From Shewanella zhangzhouensis (GTDB lineage Bacteria > Pseudomonadota > Gammaproteobacteria > Enterobacterales > Shewanellaceae), in contig NZ_CP080414.1 of the NCBI RefSeq assembly GCF_019457615.1, forward strand, positions 1 to 45,000: DNA of 45,000 nt. The letters run 5' to 3'. How positions within the stretch are numbered: the first letter of the stretch is position 1; each line of letters opens with the position of its first letter. The position numbers and the translations under genes are program-made. Shown one piece after another: positions 31,974 to 40,523 of this stretch. Under the pieces are notes generated by a model. The model ran no database searches and was not told the origin of the DNA. It worked only from the letters and a program-made list of their open reading frames with translations.

Positions 31974-33416
31974 TCAGTAGTGCCAGAATTTGGGGTGGAA
32001 GAGCACGGCAACCGTGAGGATCTCAAGCCGCCCCAATAACATACCCAACGATAGAGCCCATTTGGCACTCTCTGGCAAGCTGGCAAAGTTGCCCGCGGGG
32101 CCTATCACCGGGCCAAGCCCCGGCCCCACATTAGTAACCGCTGTGATGGCGCCGGTGAGGCTCGACATGGGGTCGACACCCACGGCCACCAAAAACACCG
32201 CCAGCGCTACCGTCACCCCCATAAACAGCAGGATAAAGGTCACCAGCGAGCGAATGATGTCTTCGCTGATGGGGCGATTGTTGTAACGCTCGCGGAAAAT
32301 CCCTGCAGGATGAATTTGCTGCTTTAACTGCTCGCGCATGATGGCGCCGGCGATTTGAAAGCGGAAGATTTTGATCCCGCCAGAAGTGGAGCCGGAGCAG
32401 GCACCCACAAACATCAAAAACAAAAACGCCACATTGGCCAGCGGTCCCCAACTGCCATAATCGGTCAGGCCATAGCCGGTAGTCGTCACCACAGAGACCA
32501 CGTTAAAGCTGGTCAGGCGCAGGGCATCGATAAAGGCGAGGTCCTTCACATCGGCAAGCCAGGCGCCAAGGGTGACACTGACCAAAGCCACAAACAGCAA
32601 AAAGCCTTTCACCTGGGCATCATTCCATACCTTCAGGCTGCGGCCACGCAGCATCTGCACGAAGATAAGTAAAGGCAATCCGCCCGCCAGCATAAAGCTG
32701 GTGCCTACCCAGTGGGCTGCCGGGCTGAAATGCGCCATGGATTCATCGGACGTGGAATAGCCACCGGTGGAGAGGGTAGTCATGGCGTGGTTGATGGCCT
32801 CAAACCAGTCCATACCAGCGAGATGGTATCCCAGGCCGCACAGTATGGTCAGCAGTATGTATACCAGGAATAAATTCTTGGCCATGTCCTGGGTACGCGG
32901 CGTGGACTTGTCGCTCCAGTCCGATGACTCTGTGCGAAACAGCCGCATGCCACCCACGTTTAAAAAAGGCAGTACGGCCACCGCCATCACGATAAAGCCA
33001 ATTCCCCCCAGCCATTGCAGCAATGAGCGCCAAATCAGGATACTGCGGTCCATGTTATCCAGGCCCGACAGCACGGTGGAGCCCGTGGTGGTGATACCCG
33101 ACATGGTTTCGAAGAAGGCATCTGTGTAGTTGATGCCGTGGTAGAGGGTAAAAGGCATGGCCGCAAACAGGCTGACCACCAACCAGGTGATGCTGGTCAG
33201 CAAAAACATGTCGCGAATATTGAGTTTGATATTTTTCTGCTGGCCGCTGCTGATACAAAAACTGGCGGCAGCGCCGGTCACCAGAGAGGAAATCATAAAG
33301 GCGCCGGAGGTCTCATCCCCATGCAACAAAGCAAACAGCAGGGGGATGAGCATAAAGCCCGCCAACATCGACAAAAAGGTGCCGAGGATAAAGAGCAGCG
33401 GCCTTAGGTTCAGCAT
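31974..33416 (-). CDS. Second Trk-type potassium uptake channel subunit (TrkH/TrkI-like)
   Basis: The 480-residue polytopic protein has the four P-loops of the Trk/Ktr/HKT family: GITTTGSTVLSGLD, TTLSTGGYSTSDES, VVTTTGYGLTDYG and TNVGPGLGPVIG, plus GACSGSTSGGIKIFR. It differs markedly from the TrkH at 28916 and resembles TrkI/TrkG-type proteins. It is the last gene of the minus-strand run def-fmt-rsmB-trkA and starts 2 bases after the trkA stop, so it is probably co-expressed with TrkA and may be its primary partner. Confidence 0.93.
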   Translation of the reverse strand: MLNLRPLLFILGTFLSMLAGFMLIPLLFALLHGDETSGAFMISSLVTGAAASFCISSGQQKNIKLNIRDMFLLTSITWLVVSLFAAMPFTLYHGINYTDAFFETMSGITTTGSTVLSGLDNMDRSILIWRSLLQWLGGIGFIVMAVAVLPFLNVGGMRLFRTESSDWSDKSTPRTQDMAKNLFLVYILLTILCGLGYHLAGMDWFEAINHAMTTLSTGGYSTSDESMAHFSPAAHWVGTSFMLAGGLPLLIFVQMLRGRSLKVWNDAQVKGFLLFVALVSVTLGAWLADVKDLAFIDALRLTSFNVVSVVTTTGYGLTDYGSWGPLANVAFLFLMFVGACSGSTSGGIKIFRFQIAGAIMREQLKQQIHPAGIFRERYNNRPISEDIIRSLVTFILLFMGVTVALAVFLVAVGVDPMSSLTGAITAVTNVGPGLGPVIGPAGNFASLPESAKWALSLGMLLGRLEILTVAVLFHPKFWHY

Positions 33417-33418
33417 GG

Positions 33419-34828
33419 TTAGAAGAAGAAAGCGCTGGGTTGGAACAGCCGTTCGACCTCGCCGATAAATTTCTTGTTTACCAGGAAGAGGATCACATGG
33501 TCGCCCTGTTCGATAACGGTTTTATCGTGGGCCATCAGAACTTCGTCATTACGGACAATGGCGCCAATGGTGGTGCCCGGCGGCAAGCGGATTTCGCCGA
33601 TTTGTTTACCCACTACCTTGGATGTGCTGGGGTCGCCGTGGGCAATCGCCTCGATAGCCTCGGCGGCGCCTCGGCGCAGGGAGTATACGTTACAGATATC
33701 GCCCTGGCGGATATGGGTCAACAGTGCAGAAATGGTGGCTTGCTGCGGTGAAATGGCGATATCGATATTGGCTTCCTGGACAATATCCACATAGGCTTCA
33801 CGCTGGATCAGTACCATGACTTTTTTGGCACCCATGCGTTTTGCCAGCAGCGCCGACATGATGTTGGCCTCATCGTCGTTGGTCACCGCAATAAAGACGT
33901 CGGTCTGATCGATGTGCTCTTCGAGCAGCAGCTCCTGATCCGAGGCATCGCCGCAAAAAACCGTGGTATTTTGCAGCTTCTCAGACAGGGCCTCGGCACG
34001 CTCTGCCTTGTGCTCAATCAGCTTTACCGAGTGATTGCGCTCCAGCTTTTTCGCCAGACCCAGACCGATATTCCCGCCACCGGCAATCATGATGTTGCGA
34101 TAGCTGTTATCGAGCTTTTGCATTTCACTCATTACGGCGCGGATGTGGCGACTGTCGGCCACAAAGAAGACTTCGTCGTCGGCTTCGATAATGGTGGTAC
34201 CCCGGGGCATGATGGGCCGACCCTGACGGAAAATGGCCGCCACCCGGGTATCAATATTGGGCATGTGTTCCCGCAGTGCGGCAAGGGCATTCCCCACCAG
34301 TGGACCACCGTAGTAAGCCCTCACTGCCACCAGGCTCAGCTTGCCTTCGGCAAACTCCAGTACCTGCAGGGCTCCCGGATATTCAACCAATCGCTGAATA
34401 TAAGAGGTAACCAATTGCTCCGGAGCTATCAGCTCGTCAATCACAAAGCCGCCGCGGGTGCGGTTGTCGGAGTTTTTGGTTTCACTGTCGATAAACAGCC
34501 GCTCCTGCATGTGCAGGTACTGTTCAGACCGGATACGGGCAATTTTGGTGGGGGTGCCAAACAGGGTGTAGGCAATTTGGCAGGCTGACATATTGCATTC
34601 GTCGCTGTTGGTTACGGCAATCAGCATGTCGGCATCTTCGGCGCCGGCCTCGCGCAGCACGTCCGGGTGAGCACCATGGCCGACGACTACCCGCAAGTCG
34701 TACTTGTCCTGCAGGCTGCGCAGCTTGTTTTTATCGCTGTCGACTATGGTGATGTCGTTGTTTTCACCCACCAGGTTTTCTGCCAGGGTTCCCCCGACTT
34801 GACCTGCGCCCAAGATGATAATTTTCAT
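33419..34828 (-). CDS. trkA: Trk potassium system peripheral component TrkA
   Basis: TrkA is the cytoplasmic NAD(H)/ATP-binding regulatory ring of Trk channels. The 469-residue product has two RCK_N Rossmann domains, starting MKIIILGAGQVGGTLAENL at residue 1 and IMIAGGGNIGLGLAKKLE near residue 233, each followed by an RCK_C domain. Length matches the family. It lies between rsmB (17-base gap) and trkH2 (2-base gap); the rsmB-trkA neighbourhood is the same as in E. coli. It presumably serves both TrkH subunits in this window. Confidence 0.97.
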   Translation of the reverse strand: MKIIILGAGQVGGTLAENLVGENNDITIVDSDKNKLRSLQDKYDLRVVVGHGAHPDVLREAGAEDADMLIAVTNSDECNMSACQIAYTLFGTPTKIARIRSEQYLHMQERLFIDSETKNSDNRTRGGFVIDELIAPEQLVTSYIQRLVEYPGALQVLEFAEGKLSLVAVRAYYGGPLVGNALAALREHMPNIDTRVAAIFRQGRPIMPRGTTIIEADDEVFFVADSRHIRAVMSEMQKLDNSYRNIMIAGGGNIGLGLAKKLERNHSVKLIEHKAERAEALSEKLQNTTVFCGDASDQELLLEEHIDQTDVFIAVTNDDEANIMSALLAKRMGAKKVMVLIQREAYVDIVQEANIDIAISPQQATISALLTHIRQGDICNVYSLRRGAAEAIEAIAHGDPSTSKVVGKQIGEIRLPPGTTIGAIVRNDEVLMAHDKTVIEQGDHVILFLVNKKFIGEVERLFQPSAFFF

Positions 34829-34845
34829 GGCGTTTGCCTAAATCC

Positions 34846-36129
34846 CTAAACCAGCGCTTTTTTCAGGCGGGCGTAATAAAACCCGTCCATGTCGTCCTGT
34901 CCCGGCAGGATTTGCCAGCCAATATCGTTACTGTTTGCCTGATTGGGCAGGGTTTCCAGGGTCGCATCTGGGGTGCGTTCAAGGAAGGCCTTGATCTGCT
35001 CGCGGTTTTCTTCAGGCAAAATGGAACAGGTTGCGTACAGCAGTGTGCCACCAGGCTTGAGCCACTGCCAGCAGTTGTCGAGAATTTGCTGCTGAAGTTT
35101 GGCAAGCTCGGCAATGTCGTTGTTCTGTCTGAGCCATTTGATGTCCGGATGGCGGCGGATCACCCCGGTAGCAGAGCAGGGCGCATCCAGCAGGATGCGG
35201 TCAAACTTGCCACCCTGCCACCAATTGCCGATATCACCGGCATCGCCATGGATGACTTTGGCATTGAGCTTGAGGCGTTCCAGGTTTTGTGAAACACGTT
35301 CGAGACGTTTCTCGTCGAAATCCACAGCGACCAGCTCGATATCGGCCAGCTCCAGCAGATGGCAGCTCTTACCGCCGGGTGCGGCGCAGGCATCGAGTAC
35401 CAGCTCACCGTTCTGGGGCGCCAGCAGGCTTGCGGCCCACTGGGCTGCGCCGTCCTGCACCGAACTTGCGCCTTCGGCAAAATTGGGCAGGCGAGCAACG
35501 TCAGTGGCAAATTCGAGGCAAATGGCATCTTCCCCCTGACCCGCAGCGGCGCTTATTTCTGCATCGGTAAGCGCCTGCAGATAGGCATCGCGGCTCTGGT
35601 GGCGGCGGTTGTTTCTAAGCCACATTGGGGGCCGCTGGTGTGATGCCTCGATAATGCCTTCCCAGTTATCTGGGTAGGCGTCTTTCAGGCGGCGGATTAT
35701 CCAGGCCGGAAAGTTGTACTTTAAGGTGTCGTTGGACTCATCCAGCGGCGGCACCTGACGCTGAATGTTGCGCAGTACCCCGTTGACCACCTTGACCAGG
35801 CTCTCAAAACCGAGGGCGCGGCAGCCTTCGGCGGTTTCGGAAATGGCGGCGTGGGCCGGCACCCGGGTGAAGTAAAGCTGATAGGCACCCACCAACAGCA
35901 GCTGGTGGATAACGCGCTGTTTGCCCTTGAGGGGTTTTTGCATATAGCCGCTGATCAGCTTGTCGAGCTGGGGCAGGTGGCGCATGACGCCATAGCAAAT
36001 CTCGGCCATCAGTGCCTTGTCTTTGCCATCACGCAGCAGTTGTTGCTGGGCTGGCAGGGCAACCGAGAGCGACACGCCGCGCTCCAGTACGTCGAAAATC
36101 GCCTTGGCGGCGAGGGCTCGGATATTCAT
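34846..36129 (-). CDS. rsmB: 16S rRNA (cytosine-967-C5)-methyltransferase RsmB
   Basis: RsmB methylates C967 of 16S rRNA with S-adenosylmethionine. The 427-residue product has an N-terminal NusB-like RNA-binding domain (about 1-140), then the methyltransferase with DACAAPGGKSCHLLEL (SAM binding), DAPCSATGVIRRHPDIKW and YATCSILPEENREQI; the last two carry the two active-site cysteines. ATG 36129 shares one base with the fmt stop (TAATG), so the genes are coupled. Order def-fmt-rsmB-trkA is conserved in gammaproteobacteria. Confidence 0.97.
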   Translation of the reverse strand: MNIRALAAKAIFDVLERGVSLSVALPAQQQLLRDGKDKALMAEICYGVMRHLPQLDKLISGYMQKPLKGKQRVIHQLLLVGAYQLYFTRVPAHAAISETAEGCRALGFESLVKVVNGVLRNIQRQVPPLDESNDTLKYNFPAWIIRRLKDAYPDNWEGIIEASHQRPPMWLRNNRRHQSRDAYLQALTDAEISAAAGQGEDAICLEFATDVARLPNFAEGASSVQDGAAQWAASLLAPQNGELVLDACAAPGGKSCHLLELADIELVAVDFDEKRLERVSQNLERLKLNAKVIHGDAGDIGNWWQGGKFDRILLDAPCSATGVIRRHPDIKWLRQNNDIAELAKLQQQILDNCWQWLKPGGTLLYATCSILPEENREQIKAFLERTPDATLETLPNQANSNDIGWQILPGQDDMDGFYYARLKKALV

Positions 36130-37091
36130 TACTCGCTTGCCTCTGGGCTTGCCAGCTGGGTGCCGGGAGCGAACCAGTCGCCGCGGCTATTGAGGATATC
36201 GGCCACGTCCATGGGCTTTTTACCGGGCAGCTGCATTTTGTGAATACGCAGCACGCCATCGGTAGTTGCGATATCTATGCCTTGTTTGCCTGCGGCAACT
36301 ATGGTGCCGGGCGTTTTGGGGCCGGATTCAGCCAGCACACTTGTCTGCCATACCTTGATGGTCTGCCCCTGATGCTCGAAGTAGCTCACCGGCCAGGGGT
36401 TAAAGGCGCGTACCTCCTGCCACAGATTTTTAGCGGGCTTGGCAAAATCGAGACGGGCCTCTTCTTTGCTGAGCTTCTCGGCGTAGTTGGCCTGTGCTTC
36501 GTCCTGCTTTTCGGCGCTCAAGGTGCCTTCACTGAGCGCTGCAAGGGCATCCAATAGTGCCGCAGGGCCTTGCTCTGCCAGCTTTTCATAGAGGCTGGCA
36601 GAGGTGTCATCATCTTCGATGGGCAGGCGGGTTTTGAGCAGCATATCGCCGGTATCCAGACCCACATCCATTTGCATGATGGTCACGCCGGTCTCGGTAT
36701 CACCGGCCCACAGGGCGCGTTGGATGGGCGCTGCACCGCGCCAGCGCGGCAGAATGGAGCCGTGAACATTGATGCAGCCGAGGCGTGGGGTATCCAGCAC
36801 CACCTTGGGCAGGATTAGGCCATAAGCCACCACCACCATGATGTCGGCACCGAGGGCCGCCAGTTCCTGCTGCGCGTCTTCTTTACGCAACGATTTAGGT
36901 TGAAACACGGGGACCCCATGTTCCAGAGCCAATGACTTGACCGGGCTTGGGGTTAATTTATGGCCCCTTCCTGCTGGTCGGTCTGGTTGGGTGTAGACGG
37001 CGATGACTTCATGCTCAGACGTCAGCAGTGCCTGCAGGTGGCGGGCAGCAAAATCCGGCGTACCGGCAAAGATGATTTTCAGTGGCTTCAA
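36129..37091 (-). CDS. fmt: Methionyl-tRNA formyltransferase
   Basis: Fmt formylates initiator Met-tRNA using 10-formyltetrahydrofolate. The 320-residue product has the family N-terminus KIIFAGTPDFAARHLQAL, the catalytic region INVHGSILPRWRGAAPIQRA with Asn and His, and GVTIMQMDVGLDTGDML. The start codon is TTG at 37091: the sequence before it gives no family-like residues, no ATG is available at that point, and AGGA lies about 7 bases upstream. It follows def by 15 bases. The C-terminal tRNA-binding domain (about 205-310) is present. Confidence 0.96.
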   Translation of the reverse strand: MKPLKIIFAGTPDFAARHLQALLTSEHEVIAVYTQPDRPAGRGHKLTPSPVKSLALEHGVPVFQPKSLRKEDAQQELAALGADIMVVVAYGLILPKVVLDTPRLGCINVHGSILPRWRGAAPIQRALWAGDTETGVTIMQMDVGLDTGDMLLKTRLPIEDDDTSASLYEKLAEQGPAALLDALAALSEGTLSAEKQDEAQANYAEKLSKEEARLDFAKPAKNLWQEVRAFNPWPVSYFEHQGQTIKVWQTSVLAESGPKTPGTIVAAGKQGIDIATTDGVLRIHKMQLPGKKPMDVADILNSRGDWFAPGTQLASPEASE

Positions 37092-37106
37092 AACGGTTCC
37101 TGAATC

Positions 37107-37610
37107 TTATTTGTCGTTACGGGCGGCTTTTTCCAGCTTTTGGCGAATACGCTGACGCTTCAGGGGAGAAAGATAGTCAACAAAGAGCTTGCCGACGAGA
37201 TGATCCATCTCATGTTGCAGGCAAATGGCGAACAGGCCATCGGCCTCTACAGTAAATTCATTGCCATTGCGGTCAAGCGCCTTCACTGTGATGAACTCGG
37301 CGCGGTCAACCTTGGCATAGACGCCAGGCACCGACAGGCAGCCTTCCTCGTTGCAGAAGTCACCGCTCTTGGCCACGATTTCAGGGTTAATGAATACCTT
37401 GGGGCGCTCAACCTCGTCTTGCAGATCCATCACAATCAGGCGTTGATGGAAATCGACCTGAGTCGCGGCCAAACCAATTCCATTTTCTTCGTACATGGTT
37501 TCAAACATGTCGTCGATTTGCGATTGGAGAGCGGGTGTAAATTCCGTCACCGGCTTGGCAACTGTCCTTAATCTTTCGTCGGGAAAACGTAAAACTTTTA
37601 ATAGAGGCAT
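37107..37610 (-). CDS. def: Peptide deformylase
   Basis: Def removes the formyl group from nascent proteins, using a metal ion (usually iron). All three family motifs are seen in the 167-residue product: GIGLAATQ (44-51), EEGCLSVPG (88-96, metal ligand Cys91) and QHEMDHLVG (132-140, metal ligands His133 and His137). It is the first gene of def-fmt-rsmB-trkA-trkH2 and is divergent from the LysM gene. Its partner fmt adds the formyl group it removes. Confidence 0.98.
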   Translation of the reverse strand: MPLLKVLRFPDERLRTVAKPVTEFTPALQSQIDDMFETMYEENGIGLAATQVDFHQRLIVMDLQDEVERPKVFINPEIVAKSGDFCNEEGCLSVPGVYAKVDRAEFITVKALDRNGNEFTVEADGLFAICLQHEMDHLVGKLFVDYLSPLKRQRIRQKLEKAARNDK

Positions 37611-37629
37611 ACTTAAACTCTTAACAAGT

Positions 37630-37658
37630 CTGTCAAATCCGTGCCAGTTGGTTATACT
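37630..37658 (+). promoter_or_regulatory. Candidate sigma70 promoter of the lysM-dprA-smg operon
   Basis: CTGTCA (37630-37635) is separated by 17 bases from TATACT (37653-37658, five of six matches to TATAAT). It is 77 bases before the LysM gene. On the other strand TTGACC and TATAAC in the same region may drive def, so the two promoters probably overlap. Confidence 0.45.
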
Positions 37659-37711
37659 GACTTTGCTATTGGGTCAATTTTAATCCGTAGCGACAATCAA
37701 TAACAGTAAAA

Positions 37712-37726
37712 GCTCGCCTAACGAGC
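37712..37726 (+). promoter_or_regulatory. Leader hairpin before the LysM gene
   Basis: GCTCG-CCTAA-CGAGC is a perfect 5-base-pair stem with a 5-base loop, ending eight bases before ATG 37735. It includes the only weak Shine-Dalgarno-like bases (GAG), so it could lower translation. Confidence 0.3.
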
Positions 37727-37734
37727 CAAACAAC

Positions 37735-38838
37735 ATGGATGCTCCCATGAAAAGGTTAATTCTAGTCGCGTTAATCTCTCTAACCAGTTCGTTTGCCATG
37801 GCTGATACCCTGACGCTTAAGCCAGGCCATCCGGACACCTACGTTGTCGTAAAAGGAGATACCCTCTGGGATATTTCTGCGAAGTTTTTAAACGACCCCT
37901 GGCGTTGGCCAAAGCTTTGGAATGCCAACCCACAAATTGCCAATCCCCATCTGATTTACCCCGGGGATCGTCTGACATTGGTCTTTATTGATGGTCAGCC
38001 GCGTTTGGTGGTCAAGCCGCAGGTTCGTAAGAGCCCAGAAGGGCGCGTCATGCCAAAAGGTGGAGCCATTCCAGCGGTCAATCTGGAACTTATCCAGCCT
38101 TATCTGAGCCAAAACCGAGTAGTTGACGATGAATGGTATGCCCAGCAGCCCATGATTCTTGGTGGCGAGAGTCCGTCACGTTTCCATATCGAGCGTGACG
38201 TGATTTATGTGCAGGCCGAACTGCCCATTGGTATGAAGGTTGCCGCATACGAGGCTGGTCGAATCTTTACCGACAAAACCACCGAAGAGACACTGGGCCG
38301 TGAGGTTATTCTAACGGCGAGTGGCCGTGTGGTTGAGTCTGGCCCCATTTCCAAAATCCAAATCAGTACTAACCTGCGTGAAACCCGTCCTGGCAATCGT
38401 GTGCTGCCTATTGAAGATGAAGCCTTGATGTCAGCGTACTTTATGCCCAAGCCTGCCGATGTCACCGATGCCTATGTGCTTGGTACCGAAAAAGACATTC
38501 GCGAAGTGGGTAAGTTGGATGTGGTGTATATCAGCAAGGGTGAGACCGATGGTGTAGAGCCCGGCGATGTGTTTGCCATTCATCGCGACGGTGAAACCGT
38601 GGTGATTGATAAAAATGGCACACCTGTCCCAAGCATAGACCGCAGTGCCTATGGTAACCTCATGGCTAAATTTGGCAGCGACAGCGCCATGAAGTTGCCC
38701 GATGTGTATCATGGCAATCTCATGGTGTTCAAAGTGTTCGATAAAGTGAGTATGGGTCTTATCATGATCAACAACCGTCCGGTGCGCACTGATGACAAAT
38801 TGTCGGTGCCTGCGGAAACCGGGTTAGCGGGGGAATAA
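37735..38838 (+). CDS. LysM peptidoglycan-binding domain protein, secreted
   Basis: The 367-residue protein has a signal peptide (about 1-23, ending SSFAMA before DTLTLK) and one LysM domain (about 35-83; YVVVKGDTLWDISAKFL, then NPHLIYPGDRL), which binds peptidoglycan. The remaining 280 residues have no catalytic motif that I recognise. Homologues sit upstream of dprA in many gammaproteobacteria, so cell-envelope location is likely but function is unknown. ATG 37735 and ATG 37747 are both possible starts; neither has a strong ribosome-binding site. Its stop codon is directly adjacent, in the same frame, to the dprA coding region. Confidence 0.92.
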   Translation: MDAPMKRLILVALISLTSSFAMADTLTLKPGHPDTYVVVKGDTLWDISAKFLNDPWRWPKLWNANPQIANPHLIYPGDRLTLVFIDGQPRLVVKPQVRKSPEGRVMPKGGAIPAVNLELIQPYLSQNRVVDDEWYAQQPMILGGESPSRFHIERDVIYVQAELPIGMKVAAYEAGRIFTDKTTEETLGREVILTASGRVVESGPISKIQISTNLRETRPGNRVLPIEDEALMSAYFMPKPADVTDAYVLGTEKDIREVGKLDVVYISKGETDGVEPGDVFAIHRDGETVVIDKNGTPVPSIDRSAYGNLMAKFGSDSAMKLPDVYHGNLMVFKVFDKVSMGLIMINNRPVRTDDKLSVPAETGLAGE

Positions 38839-38886
38839 ATCGCAGCCAGTCTGGTCGACTGGTTAATTGTCGGTGCTGTTTCCGGG

Positions 38887-39939
38887 TTGGGACCGACCCG
38901 GATCCGCCAATTGCTCCAACACATGGATGTGGACGAGTTAAGACAAAGGCTGGAAACGGAAAAAGACTCCCTGCCTTTGTCCCCCTCTCTGCGGTCCGGC
39001 CTGATTGTGGATTACCGCTTGGTGGATGCGGCTCTTGCATGGCAAGACGCATCCACTGACCACCACCTTATCTGTTTTGATGACTCACGTTATCCTCCAT
39101 TACTTAAAACCATCACAGACCCACCCATATTTCTTTTTGTAAGAGGCCAGGCTGAGGCTTTATTGCGACCTTCTGTTGCCATGGTGGGCAGCCGGGCTGC
39201 AAGTTACAGCGGGCTTCAAACGGCCAGAATGCTGGCGTCCGGACTGGCAGGTTATGGGTTTGCCGTTGTCAGCGGCTTGGCGGCCGGCATCGATGGCGCC
39301 AGTCATCAGGGGGCATTGACCGCCAGCGGTGTGACCCATGCGGTGCTTGGCACGGGGATAGATGAAATCTACCCGAAAAAGCATGCCCGTCTGGCAAATG
39401 AAATTTTGGAGAGAGGTTGCATAGTCAGTGAATTCTGGCCGGGCACACCGGTGTTTGCCGGTAACTTCCCTAAACGAAACCGTATTGTCACGGGAATGGC
39501 CCTGGGGACTCTGGTGGTTGAGGCTGCCAGAAAGAGCGGCTCGTTAATTTCCGCCAGACTGGCGATGGAGCAAGGCCGGGAGGTTTTCGCCGTGCCCGGC
39601 AGCGTATTGGATGAACGACATCAAGGATGTCATGATTTGTTGCGACAGGGGGTAAAACTTGTTTGCGACGCTGCCGATATAGTGGAGGAACTTGGCAGTA
39701 TGTTGAGTTGCCAGCTTGATATGTTGCCCCAAAGCCCCCATATCGAAGCTGAAAGTGGTCAGGAGTTGCCTTACCCAGAGCTCTTGGCTAGTGTAGAGTA
39801 TGAGACCACACCCGTAGACAGGTTGGTGGAACATAGTGGTAAACCGATAGATCTTGTGCTGGAACAAATACTTGAGTTGGAGTTACAAGGTTGGGTTGCT
39901 GCAGTACCCGGTGGTTACGTCAGAGTGAAGAGGAATTAG
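38887..39939 (+). CDS. dprA: DNA-processing protein DprA (Smf)
   Basis: DprA binds incoming single-stranded DNA and loads RecA during natural transformation. The product has the Rossmann-like core: VAMVGSRAASYSGLQTARML, VVSGLAAGIDGASHQGAL, LGTGIDEIYPKKHARLANEI, GNFPKRNRIVTGMA and KSGSLISARLAMEQGREVFA, then a C-terminal winged-helix-like region. The coordinates give the first canonical start, TTG 38887. Homology clearly extends 16 codons further upstream (SLVDWLIVGAVSGLGP), back to the stop of the LysM gene, where no ATG, GTG or TTG exists. A GGGGGA sequence lies before ATC 38839. The true start is therefore uncertain. Confidence 0.93.
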   Translation: MGPTRIRQLLQHMDVDELRQRLETEKDSLPLSPSLRSGLIVDYRLVDAALAWQDASTDHHLICFDDSRYPPLLKTITDPPIFLFVRGQAEALLRPSVAMVGSRAASYSGLQTARMLASGLAGYGFAVVSGLAAGIDGASHQGALTASGVTHAVLGTGIDEIYPKKHARLANEILERGCIVSEFWPGTPVFAGNFPKRNRIVTGMALGTLVVEAARKSGSLISARLAMEQGREVFAVPGSVLDERHQGCHDLLRQGVKLVCDAADIVEELGSMLSCQLDMLPQSPHIEAESGQELPYPELLASVEYETTPVDRLVEHSGKPIDLVLEQILELELQGWVAAVPGGYVRVKRN

Positions 39940-39941
39940 CC

Positions 39942-40421
39942 ATGTTTGACATCCTCATGTACCTATTCGAGAACTATGTTCAGAATGACCTGGAAGTTGA
40001 CATGCTGGTGGACGAAGACCAGCTTAAAAAAGAACTGGCTTTGGCCGGGTTTCGCCAAACAGAAATTATCAAAGCATTGAATTGGCTGGAGCATCTGGCC
40101 GATCTTCGCGATAGTGAACAACCTTATTTGTGCCACCACGAGCAGCACTCATTTCGGGTGTATACGCCAGAAGAGATGGAGCGCCTGGACGTGGAATGTC
40201 GCGGCTTTCTCATGTTTCTCGAACAGATAAAGGTTCTCAATGTCGAAGCCCGTGAGATGGTGATAGACAGGGTGATGGATTTGGATGAATCCAGCCTCAC
40301 ATTGGACGATCTCAAATGGGTGATCATGATGGTGCTCTTTAATGCACCAGGCCAGGAAATGGCATACAACCAGATGGAAAATATGATGTTTGACGAGCAG
40401 CCTGGCCGTTTACATTCCTGA
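39942..40421 (+). CDS. smg: Smg family protein (DUF494)
   Basis: The 159-residue acidic protein begins MFDILMYLFENYVQND and matches the Smg/DUF494 family found downstream of dprA in many proteobacteria. No catalytic motif is seen; the family's function is unknown. ATG 39942 lies two bases after the dprA stop, so translation is coupled. A strong terminator follows, making smg the last gene of the lysM-dprA-smg unit. Confidence 0.94.
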   Translation: MFDILMYLFENYVQNDLEVDMLVDEDQLKKELALAGFRQTEIIKALNWLEHLADLRDSEQPYLCHHEQHSFRVYTPEEMERLDVECRGFLMFLEQIKVLNVEAREMVIDRVMDLDESSLTLDDLKWVIMMVLFNAPGQEMAYNQMENMMFDEQPGRLHS

Positions 40422-40442
40422 GCCGCCAGCCCTCGCAAATAG

Positions 40443-40472
40443 AAGAAAGGAGACCAAGAGGTCTCCTTTCTT
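40443..40472. terminator. Bidirectional terminator between smg and the collagenase-like gene
   Basis: A perfect 13-base stem (AAGAAAGGAGACC/GGTCTCCTTTCTT) with an AAGA loop lies 22 bases after smg. The A/T-rich stem base serves as the T-run in both directions, for smg (+) and the convergent lipoprotein gene (-). Confidence 0.8.
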
Positions 40473-40523
40473 ATTGGGCATTTGGCCTGCACCGCAGTAC
40501 GTGATTCAGGTGACCAGGCAGGA

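Noticed and set aside
33914..34588. 224-codon open frame opposite trkA
   Set aside because: It is a shadow of trkA with no family-like motif.
37735..39939. LysM-DprA fusion protein by stop-codon readthrough
   Set aside because: The two genes share a frame across one TAA, but a secreted LysM protein fused to a cytoplasmic DNA-binding protein makes no biological sense.
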